From: Balneolaceae bacterium
GTDB lineage: Bacteria; Bacteroidota; Rhodothermia; Balneolales; Balneolaceae
Direction: 5' to 3'
Assembly: GCA_007134665.1 (NCBI GenBank)
Contig: SLKH01000182.1
Location: 1 to 8,666 of the forward strand
DNA: 8,666 bases
Below, in pieces: positions 1 through 5,457 of the stretch. The translations under genes and the position numbers were made by a program. Within the stretch, counting starts at the first letter, position 1. Every line of letters starts with the position of its first letter. The notes beneath the pieces were generated by a model. That model ran no database searches and was not told where the DNA came from. It worked only from the letters and a program-made list of their open reading frames with translations.

Positions 1-339
1 ATCATCCTGTATTAACTCAAAATTCAGTGTATGTCTTGTACCCGGATCGAGGTTAAGAGTATCCGTATGTGTGATATAACCGATATGGCTTATACTCAGA
101 ACATAACGCCCATCAACCGGGATGGTAATACCGAAATATCCATTTCGTCCGGTAGCAGTACCGTAAGTAATATCCTCCTCATCAGCGTGTTGTAAAATGA
201 GATTTGCACCAATTAAAGGCCTGGCATCTTCCTGATCAACCACCATTCCCTGTATGGAAATTGACTGGCCAACCAGAGCATCATTCAATGAAATGCTGAA
301 AATTAAAATGACCGGAAGATTTACAGTAAGGAACTTCAT
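1..339 (-). CDS. Secreted/outer-membrane protein with carboxypeptidase-regulatory-like domain, probably a TonB-dependent receptor (5' part only)
   Basis: An open frame of 113 codons starts with ATG at 339 and runs off the left edge without a stop. An in-frame TAA lies ten codons upstream with no other start between, so this start is firm. Residues 1 to about 25 form a signal peptide: MKF, then a hydrophobic stretch LTVNLPVILIFSISL, with cleavage probably near ALVGQ. From about residue 26 the chain reads as a beta-sandwich carboxypeptidase-regulatory-like domain: SIQGMVVDQ, then PLIGANLIL, then ATGRNGYFGITIP, then YVLSISHIGY. In Bacteroidota-type bacteria this domain usually sits at the front of TonB-dependent outer-membrane receptors, ahead of plug and barrel. 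The plug is outside the window, so a receptor is inference; another secreted protein with this domain is possible. No good ribosome binding site is visible (weak AGGG about 12 bases upstream). Confidence 0.8.
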   Translation of the reverse strand, partial: MKFLTVNLPVILIFSISLNDALVGQSISIQGMVVDQEDARPLIGANLILQHADEEDITYGTATGRNGYFGITIPVDGRYVLSISHIGYITHTDTLNLDPGTRHTLNFELIQDD

Positions 340-370
340 TAGGTCGACCCTGTATCCAGTAAGAAATTAA

Positions 371-384
371 GCTATGTACATAGC
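371..384. promoter_or_regulatory. Perfect 14-bp palindrome, candidate operator
   Basis: GCTATGTACATAGC equals its own reverse complement over all 14 bases. It lies 32 bp upstream of the start codon at 339 and just downstream of a possible -10 box (390-395), roughly where transcription of the leftward gene would begin. That placement suits a repressor operator. The palindrome is seen directly; the operator role is inference. Confidence 0.4.
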
Positions 385-389
385 AAAGA

Positions 390-419
390 GTTATAGAGAA
401 TAAAAATAATACCGGCCAA
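390..419 (-). promoter_or_regulatory. Possible promoter of the left-edge gene
   Basis: Read on the minus strand, TTGGCC (414-419) is followed 18 bases later by TATAAC (390-395), one base from the TATAAT consensus. Transcription would start near 383, giving a leader of about 45 nt. The -35 half is weak, and this lineage may use a different consensus, so this is tentative. Confidence 0.28.
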
Positions 420-436
420 TTCATTATCCAATTCAT
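416..436. repeat. Short direct repeat upstream of the left-edge gene
   Basis: CCAATTCAT occurs twice, at 416-424 and 428-436, with a 12-bp period. It overlaps and lies just behind the possible -35 box of the leftward promoter, a position where tandem activator sites often sit. The repeat is seen directly; any role is unknown. Confidence 0.35.
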
Positions 437-457
437 GCCTGAAATTTCAAGATATGA

Positions 458-481
458 AAACAATTTAGGGTTTAATTGTTT
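458..481. repeat. Inverted repeat, 8-bp arms
   Basis: AAACAATT (458-465) and AATTGTTT (474-481) are perfect inverted copies separated by 8 bases. There is no U-run beside it, so it is not an obvious terminator. It lies in the spacer upstream of the left-edge gene and downstream of groEL. AT-rich arms of this length can occur by chance. Confidence 0.3.
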
Positions 482-556
482 ATGGAGATATGGCAAGAAT
501 TAATTTAGACGAATATACTCTCTTAAACCATACTGCCTGTTGCAAAGATGTGATAC

Positions 557-590
557 AAAAAAACCTCACCTCCCGAAGGAGGTGAGGTTT
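557..590 (-). terminator. Rho-independent terminator of groES-groEL
   Basis: A perfect 13-bp stem (561-573 with 578-590) closes on a UUCG tetraloop when read on the minus strand, in the very stable C(UUCG)G arrangement. The transcript then has a run of seven U (557-563, partly shared with the stem base). It lies 37 bp past the groEL stop codon and clearly belongs to that operon. Confidence 0.93.
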
Positions 591-626
591 ATAATATTTA
601 CTAAAATTATGGAAAGAATGAATCGC

Positions 627-2294
627 TTACATCATTCCGCCCATGCCTCCCATTCCGCCTGGCATTCCGCCACCTGGCATTCCGCCGGGGCCGTCATCAT
701 CGTCACCATTCTTTGATGGCTTATCGACAACGACAGCTTCGGTTGTCAACAGCAGAGCTGCAACGGAAGCGGCATTTTCAAGTGCTGTACGTGCAACTTT
801 GGTTGGGTCTATCACACCAGCTTTGATCAGGTCTTCATACTTTTCAGTACGTGCGTTGTAACCAAAAGCATCTTTACCTTCAAGTACTTTTTGTACAACG
901 ATTGACCCTTCAACACCTGCGTTATTTGCAATAGCTCTCAATGGAGATTGCAGGGCACGGCGAATAATATCGAATCCAACTTCCTGGTCAGGTGATTCTC
1001 CTTTCACTTTTTCGAGCCCTTTCAAAGCTCTCAGGTATGCAACTCCTCCACCAGCCACGATTCCTTCTTCAACTGCTGCTCTCGTTGCATGCAGGGCATC
1101 TTCAACACGAGCTTTTTTCTCCTTCATCTCTACTTCAGAAGCTGCACCAACATAAATTACAGCGACACCGCCACTGAGTTTTGCCAGTCGTTCCTGCAGT
1201 TTTTCCCGGTCGTAATCGGATGTTGTGCTTTCAATTTGCGACTTGATCTGGTTGATTCGGGCTTTGATATCACTTTCTTTGCCCTTACCACCAACAATCG
1301 TTGTGTTGTCCTTATCGATTGAGATTCTGTCAACCTCACCGAGAAAATCGAGAGTTGCATTTTCCAGTTTGTAACCGCGCTCTTCACTGATCACAGTACC
1401 ACCGGTAAGAATTGCAATATCCTCGAGCATCGCTTTTCGCCTGTCACCAAAACCGGGTGCTTTTACGGCAGCCACTTTCAGTGAACCTCTAAGCTTGTTA
1501 ACAACAAGTGTTGCAAGAGCTTCACCTTCTACATCCTCAGCTATAATAAGAAGCGGACGGTTGGTCTGAATTACTTTTTCAAGAATTGGCAGAAGATCCT
1601 TCATATTTGAAATCTTCTTATCGAAGATCAGGATATAAGGCTCTTCAAGTTCGGTAGTCATTTTGTCACTATCGGTAACAAAATAAGGTGACAGATAACC
1701 ACGGTCGAACTGCATACCTTCTACAGTATCAAGGTAAGTATCAGTGCTTTTCGCTTCTTCAACGGTAATTACGCCATCCTTACCAACCTTTTCAAAAGCT
1801 TCAGCAATTCTGGATCCGATCTCTTCGTCACCATTGGAAGATATAGTAGCTACCTGCTCAATGCTTTCGGGATTGTCCTGTACGTTTTTACTGAGCTTTT
1901 TCAGTTCGCCAACAACATGTTTTACGGCAGTGTCAATACCCCTTTTCAATTCCATCGGGTTCGCACCTGCAGTAACGTTTTTCAGTCCATTGTTGATTAT
2001 GGATTGGGCAAGTACGGTCGCAGTTGTCGTACCGTCTCCAGCATTATCAGCAGTACGGGATGCAACTTCTCTTACCATCTGTGCCCCCATATTTTCAACC
2101 TTATCGGCCAGTTCAATTTCTTTGGCAACCGTAACGCCATCTTTGGTTACAGTTGGAGCGCCAAAGGATTTTTCAATCACAACATTACGTCCTCTCGGAC
2201 CCAATGTTACTTTGACAGCATTTGCCAGTTTATCCACGCCTCGTTTCAATGAGTCACGTGCATCGGTATCGTAATGAATTAGTTTAGCAGACAT
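627..2294 (-). CDS. groEL: Chaperonin GroEL (60 kDa, Hsp60)
   Basis: This is a full-length 555-residue group I chaperonin, the usual size. It forms the double-ring cytoplasmic folding chamber that works with GroES and ATP. Visible landmarks are the ATP-binding loop DGTTT at 87-91, the apical domain in the middle, Asp399 in VEDALHATR matching the catalytic Asp398 of the E. coli protein, and the family signature AAVEEGIVAGGG at 406-417. The C-terminus is the flexible tail: four aspartates at 531-534, then GGM-rich repeats ending in MM. The reading starts at ATG (2294) with MSAKLIHYD, matching the family N-terminus. It follows groES by 50 bp with no Shine-Dalgarno sequence of its own, and ends at a strong terminator, so the two genes form one operon. 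No frameshift or missing key residue is seen. Confidence 0.98.
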   Translation of the reverse strand: MSAKLIHYDTDARDSLKRGVDKLANAVKVTLGPRGRNVVIEKSFGAPTVTKDGVTVAKEIELADKVENMGAQMVREVASRTADNAGDGTTTATVLAQSIINNGLKNVTAGANPMELKRGIDTAVKHVVGELKKLSKNVQDNPESIEQVATISSNGDEEIGSRIAEAFEKVGKDGVITVEEAKSTDTYLDTVEGMQFDRGYLSPYFVTDSDKMTTELEEPYILIFDKKISNMKDLLPILEKVIQTNRPLLIIAEDVEGEALATLVVNKLRGSLKVAAVKAPGFGDRRKAMLEDIAILTGGTVISEERGYKLENATLDFLGEVDRISIDKDNTTIVGGKGKESDIKARINQIKSQIESTTSDYDREKLQERLAKLSGGVAVIYVGAASEVEMKEKKARVEDALHATRAAVEEGIVAGGGVAYLRALKGLEKVKGESPDQEVGFDIIRRALQSPLRAIANNAGVEGSIVVQKVLEGKDAFGYNARTEKYEDLIKAGVIDPTKVARTALENAASVAALLLTTEAVVVDKPSKNGDDDDGPGGMPGGGMPGGMGGMGGMM

Positions 2295-2344
2295 AGTGCT
2301 TATATTAATTTTATATTCAGGTTAATTTTTTAAATAGTGAGTAT

Positions 2345-2632
2345 TTACGAGACGACTCCAAGTATGTCACCTTCTCGCATAATCAGGTACTCTACACCAT
2401 CAAGTGTGATCTCGGTGCCGGAATATTTTCCGTATAGAATGTGATCACCTTCTTTGACCGACATGTCAATTTTGGTTCCGTTCTCTACTTTTCCCGGACC
2501 GGCAGCTACAACAGTTCCGCGTTGTGGCTTCTCTTTTGCTGTATCCGGAATAATAATTCCAGAGCTGGTTGTCTCTTCAACATCGTCCGGACGAACCAGG
2601 ACTCGATCACTTAAAGGTTTAATATTAGCCAT
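2345..2632 (-). CDS. groES: Co-chaperonin GroES (10 kDa, Hsp10)
   Basis: This 95-residue protein is the lid that caps the GroEL ring in the cytoplasm and controls substrate release. The family pattern is present throughout: MANIKPLSDRVLVRP at the start, the mobile loop TTSSGIIIPD at about 21-30, which contacts GroEL, then AKEKPQRGTVVAAGPG, and the C-terminal REGDILGVVS. The open frame extends upstream to 2818, but the extra residues are unlike any GroES. The ATG at 2632 has a strong ribosome binding site 6 bases ahead, so that start is chosen. groEL follows after 50 bp. No CIRCE element (HrcA operator) was found upstream, so heat-shock control, if present, uses another signal. Confidence 0.97.
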   Translation of the reverse strand: MANIKPLSDRVLVRPDDVEETTSSGIIIPDTAKEKPQRGTVVAAGPGKVENGTKIDMSVKEGDHILYGKYSGTEITLDGVEYLIMREGDILGVVS

Positions 2633-2638
2633 AAATGA

Positions 2639-2645
2639 CTCCTTC
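2639..2645 (-). promoter_or_regulatory. Shine-Dalgarno site of groES
   Basis: On the minus strand GAAGGAG ends 6 bases before the ATG at 2632. This fixes the groES start over the longer open frame. It is the only strong Shine-Dalgarno sequence I see ahead of any gene in the window. Confidence 0.85.
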
Positions 2646-2752
2646 AATTTTTGGTTTTTGTTACTTGTTAATAAAAATCTTTGAAATAAGTTCAGGGCTT
2701 TACACATACAGACCCTCTTCGATTGATCTTTTATGCAACTTCCATACCAAAC

Positions 2753-2803
2753 TCGATAAAAGTGAAAAAGAATTGGATTAGTTGCCCGAATTGCACTTTT
2801 CGA
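2753..2803. repeat. Imperfect inverted repeat upstream of groES
   Basis: TCGATAAAAGTG (2753-2764) and CACTTTTCGA (2794-2803) are inverted copies apart from a two-base insertion (TA) in the left arm. A 29-base spacer separates them. The repeat lies between rsmA and groES, 121-171 bp ahead of the groES start and 42-92 bp past the rsmA stop. It could be a regulatory site for the chaperonin operon or a weak 3' hairpin for rsmA; no U-run follows it directly. Confidence 0.35.
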
Positions 2804-2844
2804 CCTGTTTACCAACACATATTCCCGACAGATTCGTCGAAATT

Positions 2845-3627
2845 TCAGAGAAGCGTGCCATCTTGTTCCATCTGTGCTGTCAACTTTTCATATATGGCAG
2901 GCTCCCAGGCTTCTGCTCGTTTGTCATAATCGAATTCCGGGCCTTCTGGCAGATTATCGAACCGCTTCAGTGAGTTACTCAATTTTTTTCTTCTCTGCTG
3001 AAATGCGGTTCTTACGACTTTTTTCAAATTCTTGTCACGGCACATCAACTCCGGCTGATCAAATTTTAACACTACTACACTGCTTGTAACTTTTGGCCTG
3101 GGGTAAAATGCATTGGCAGATACATCAAATGCTATTTCCGGACTGCTCATTAATTGAACCTGTACACTCAATATTCCGTAATCCTTGGTACCGGGAACAG
3201 CTATAAGCCTTTCAGCTACTTCTTTTTGCATCATCAATGTAGCACTTTTCAACCGGTTTCTGTGATCAAGAATTGCAAACAGTATCTGGGATGTTATGTT
3301 ATAAGGAAGATTACCAACTACATGGATATCTGCAGAATGATCTCCAGGCAACAGGTCATCCCAGGAAACTTTCAGTATATCTTCATGATGGAGCTCAAGA
3401 TTCGGAAATTTTTCCTGAAGATACTCAATTGCCCTGCCATCAACTTCCACAGCCAGTATATTCTTGAACTTTTTTATGAGTTCAGCCGTAAGCATTCCGG
3501 TACCGGGCCCAATTTCTATTATGAAATCATTAATCTTTGCAGGAATTGTATCTGCAATTTTTCGAATGATGTTGCCGTCTTGTAAAAAATGTTGGCCCAG
3601 ACTTTTTTTCGGCCTGATCTTTTTCAT
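2845..3627 (-). CDS. rsmA: 16S rRNA (adenine(1518)-N6/adenine(1519)-N6)-dimethyltransferase RsmA/KsgA
   Basis: This 260-residue enzyme uses S-adenosylmethionine to dimethylate two adjacent adenines in the 3'-terminal hairpin of 16S rRNA, a late check in 30S subunit assembly. Landmarks in order: the N-terminal PKKSLGQHFLQD (6-17), typical of KsgA; the SAM-binding loop EIGPGTG (38-44); the acidic EVD (61-63) that contacts the ribose; the catalytic motif NLPYN (106-110); QKEVAER (134-140); FYPRPKV (174-180); and the basic C-terminal FQQRRKKLSNSL (209-220), which contacts rRNA. Length matches the family. It starts with ATG at 3627, without a Shine-Dalgarno sequence, and is divergent from the alanine dehydrogenase across 89 bp. 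groES lies 212 bp downstream on the same strand; read-through is possible but not shown. Confidence 0.97.
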   Translation of the reverse strand: MKKIRPKKSLGQHFLQDGNIIRKIADTIPAKINDFIIEIGPGTGMLTAELIKKFKNILAVEVDGRAIEYLQEKFPNLELHHEDILKVSWDDLLPGDHSADIHVVGNLPYNITSQILFAILDHRNRLKSATLMMQKEVAERLIAVPGTKDYGILSVQVQLMSSPEIAFDVSANAFYPRPKVTSSVVVLKFDQPELMCRDKNLKKVVRTAFQQRRKKLSNSLKRFDNLPEGPEFDYDKRAEAWEPAIYEKLTAQMEQDGTLL

Positions 3628-3659
3628 GAACTACTTGCAGATCTGATGGTTTTGATTAG

Positions 3660-3676
3660 TTTTAACTTAGTTAAAA
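3660..3676. promoter_or_regulatory. Inverted repeat in the divergent rsmA / alanine dehydrogenase spacer
   Basis: TTTTAAC (3660-3666) and GTTAAAA (3670-3676) are perfect inverted copies around a 3-base spacer. The repeat lies 40 bp ahead of the dehydrogenase start and 32 bp ahead of the rsmA start, so a bound protein could affect both promoters. AT-rich arms lower the significance. No promoter with good spacing could be fixed here for either gene. Confidence 0.38.
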
Positions 3677-3716
3677 TGTAATAGAGCAACTAACCCCTTT
3701 TTGTTTATTTTTTTAC

Positions 3717-4931
3717 ATGGAAATAAAACCACTCGATACGGAACAGATCGGTTTAAAAACGCTTGAAAAGAGATTAATCAAAACCAGGTCAGATATTTCT
3801 CTCAAGATCGGCTTACCAAAAGAGATTTCGAATGATGAGCGGCGCCTGTCACTGACTCCCGGGGGCGTTTCAATCCTTCGTGCTAATAATCACGAAATCT
3901 ATATTGAAAAAGGTGCCGGTAACGATGCCCATTTTTCGGATCAGGAATATGCTGATGCAGGCGCTGAAATCATTTACAGCCCTGAAGAACTCTACAAAAA
4001 GTCTGAACTCATCGTCAAAGTTGCCCCGCCTACCCAACAGGAACAGGAGTGGATGCAGCAAAACCAGGTACTGATCTCTGCTCTGCACCTCGGCAACATG
4101 AAAGTAGAATTTCTGAAATCACTGATTCAGAAAGGAGTTTCATGTATCGGGTACGAATTTATTATGGGTGATGATTCAGAGTTTCCAATCGTCAGGATGA
4201 TGCACGAAATTACCGGATCCATGTCTGTTCAGATTGCTGCACATTACCTTGAAAACAGTAGTGACGGTCAGGGAATTATGCTGGGTGGAATCTCCGGCAT
4301 TCCTCCGTCAACAGTTGTGATAATCGGGGCAGGAATCATAGGAGAATATGCTGCAAGAACAGCACTTGGTTATGGAGCTCAGGTGTTTGTTCTTGATAAC
4401 GACCTTGCACAACTCCGGCGGCTTGAAAATGCTCTTGACAGAAGAGTTATCACTGCGACCGCAAATCATCAATATCTTTCATCTGCCATTGAACTGGCTG
4501 ATGTAGTAATCGGGGCAGCAGTAACAGAAGGTGACCGCGCACCCTGCCTGGTAACGGAACCCATGGTTACCAATATGAAAGACAGAAGTGTAATCATTGA
4601 CACCGTAATTGACCAGGGTGGGTGTATTGCAACAAGTGAGCCGACCAGCCATTCAAATCCTGTATTTAGCAAACACGGTGTTATCCACTATTGCGTACCC
4701 AATATACCCTCCAATGTTGCCCGGACAGCCACTTACGCCTTGAATAATGTGATTGTTCCATACCTTCTTGCTATCGGAGACGCCGGAGGAATCAGAGAAA
4801 GCCTCTGGAGTATTACTGCGCTTAGAAATGGAACTTATGTTTACAAAAAACATCTTACAAAAAAATCTCTGGCCAATCTTTTCAATATGCCTTATCGTGA
4901 AATAGAGATGTTAATTGCCTCCCAGATCTGA
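3717..4931 (+). CDS. ald: Alanine dehydrogenase, long-form type (NAD-dependent)
   Basis: This 404-residue cytoplasmic enzyme belongs to the alanine dehydrogenase / PntA family, which interconverts L-alanine with pyruvate and ammonia using NAD. About 30 extra residues precede the family start (IGLPKEISNDERRLSLTPGGV, 31-51); I recall a similar extension in Bacteroidota homologues, which supports the ATG at 3717. His124 in ALHLG matches the active-site His of classical enzymes and Arg43 the substrate-binding Arg. The Rossmann loop GAGIIGEYAA is at 204-213, and Asp227 at the end of the next strand suggests NAD rather than NADP. IDQGGC (298-303) and HYCVPNIPS (324-332) are typical. Oddly, the position of the classical catalytic Lys (Lys75 in the M. 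tuberculosis enzyme, in KVKEP) appears to be Ala103, in KVAPP. A small membrane-protein gene follows 7 bp later. Confidence 0.88.
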   Translation: MEIKPLDTEQIGLKTLEKRLIKTRSDISLKIGLPKEISNDERRLSLTPGGVSILRANNHEIYIEKGAGNDAHFSDQEYADAGAEIIYSPEELYKKSELIVKVAPPTQQEQEWMQQNQVLISALHLGNMKVEFLKSLIQKGVSCIGYEFIMGDDSEFPIVRMMHEITGSMSVQIAAHYLENSSDGQGIMLGGISGIPPSTVVIIGAGIIGEYAARTALGYGAQVFVLDNDLAQLRRLENALDRRVITATANHQYLSSAIELADVVIGAAVTEGDRAPCLVTEPMVTNMKDRSVIIDTVIDQGGCIATSEPTSHSNPVFSKHGVIHYCVPNIPSNVARTATYALNNVIVPYLLAIGDAGGIRESLWSITALRNGTYVYKKHLTKKSLANLFNMPYREIEMLIASQI

Positions 4932-4938
4932 AATCAGT

Positions 4939-5316
4939 ATGGAGGAATCGACTGTGTCGTCTGAATTGAATGAAAAAAATTACCGAAGAATTACACTGAT
5001 AAACTGGTCATTAACAGTACCTTTGCTGCTGATATTTGCATGGCCATATTATTTCATCTGTGAATTGAGTTCTGTAGAAAAATATGTAAGCTATCCGGGC
5101 TCTATTCTATTTGCCATACCTTTTATGCTGACGATATTGCATGGCCATGTTACAATGGCTTTAGGCACACTACACAGACATCACTATTATCACTGGCTGA
5201 ATGAAAATCCTTTAACTTACGGTCTGTTATTCCACGAAATATTAATCAGTACACGCTTCAGGCTGATACTTTTAATTACAAGCGGATTGATCCTGTTAAC
5301 TGCAAGCTTTTTATAA
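4939..5316 (+). CDS. Small three-helix membrane protein with a histidine cluster, unrecognised
   Basis: I do not recognise this 125-residue protein. Three hydrophobic segments are visible at about 20-40, 55-76 and 107-124, separated by short loops, so it is probably an inner-membrane protein. Between helices 2 and 3 lies a dense histidine cluster, HGHVTMALGTLHRHHYYHW (68-86), with His99 soon after. Such spacing could bind a metal ion or haem, and HRHHYYH loosely recalls the His boxes of membrane desaturases and hydroxylases. The protein is too short for those families and lacks their other boxes. The ATG at 4939 lies 7 bp after the alanine dehydrogenase stop, so the two are probably co-transcribed. 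An in-frame TTG at 4915, overlapping that gene, would add eight polar residues and is less likely. The function is unknown. Confidence 0.75.
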   Translation: MEESTVSSELNEKNYRRITLINWSLTVPLLLIFAWPYYFICELSSVEKYVSYPGSILFAIPFMLTILHGHVTMALGTLHRHHYYHWLNENPLTYGLLFHEILISTRFRLILLITSGLILLTASFL

Positions 5317-5390
5317 ATTCCATTTCATACACCAGTTTACCGGACGGCCATCAGGCTCGCCAGAGAACTTGACGTGGCATGACGAGTGAT

Positions 5391-5417
5391 TTTAACCCAA
5401 AATAATTTAACCCAAAA
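5391..5417. repeat. Tandem 12-bp repeat at the ald/acs junction
   Basis: TTTAACCCAAAA occurs at 5391-5402 and again at 5406-5417, a 15-bp period. The second copy supplies the left arm of the hairpin that follows. This may reflect slippage or partial duplication of the terminator arm. Confidence 0.5.
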
Positions 5418-5440
5418 AAGTCGTTAGACCTTTTTTGGGT
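5410..5440. terminator. Bidirectional terminator between converging operons
   Basis: ACCCAAAAAAGTC (5410-5422) pairs with GACCTTTTTTGGGT (5427-5440) around a GTTA loop, with one bulged C. It lies 93 bp past the membrane-protein stop and 17 bp past the acs stop, where rightward and leftward transcripts converge. The A/T runs are inside the stem rather than after it, so it could serve either strand, but it is less classical than the groEL terminator. Confidence 0.65.
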
Positions 5441-5457
5441 CAAATTCTGCAAACAGA

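Noticed and set aside
281..496. 71-codon open frame on the minus strand in the spacer upstream of the left-edge gene
   Set aside because: It overlaps the signal-peptide region of the clear receptor-like gene in another frame, has no recognisable content and no ribosome binding site.
1744..2274. 176-codon open frame opposite groEL
   Set aside because: It is a codon-bias shadow: low-complexity Ser/Ala/Thr-rich translation lying wholly inside a highly conserved gene.
2633..2818. Upstream extension of the groES open frame (62 extra residues)
   Set aside because: The extra residues match no GroES, and the ATG at 2632 has a strong Shine-Dalgarno sequence and the family N-terminus.
3154..3585. 143-codon open frame opposite rsmA
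   Set aside because: It lies antisense to rsmA, whose motifs are all intact; its translation shows no domain or signal I recognise.
4915..4938. TTG start for the His-rich membrane protein, overlapping ald by 17 bp
   Set aside because: The ATG at 4939 is a better codon, leaves a neat 7-bp gap, and the eight extra residues add nothing recognisable.
4939..5316. Membrane fatty-acid desaturase or hydroxylase call for the His-rich protein
   Set aside because: Only one His cluster is present and the protein is far too short; the three-box arrangement of those families is missing.
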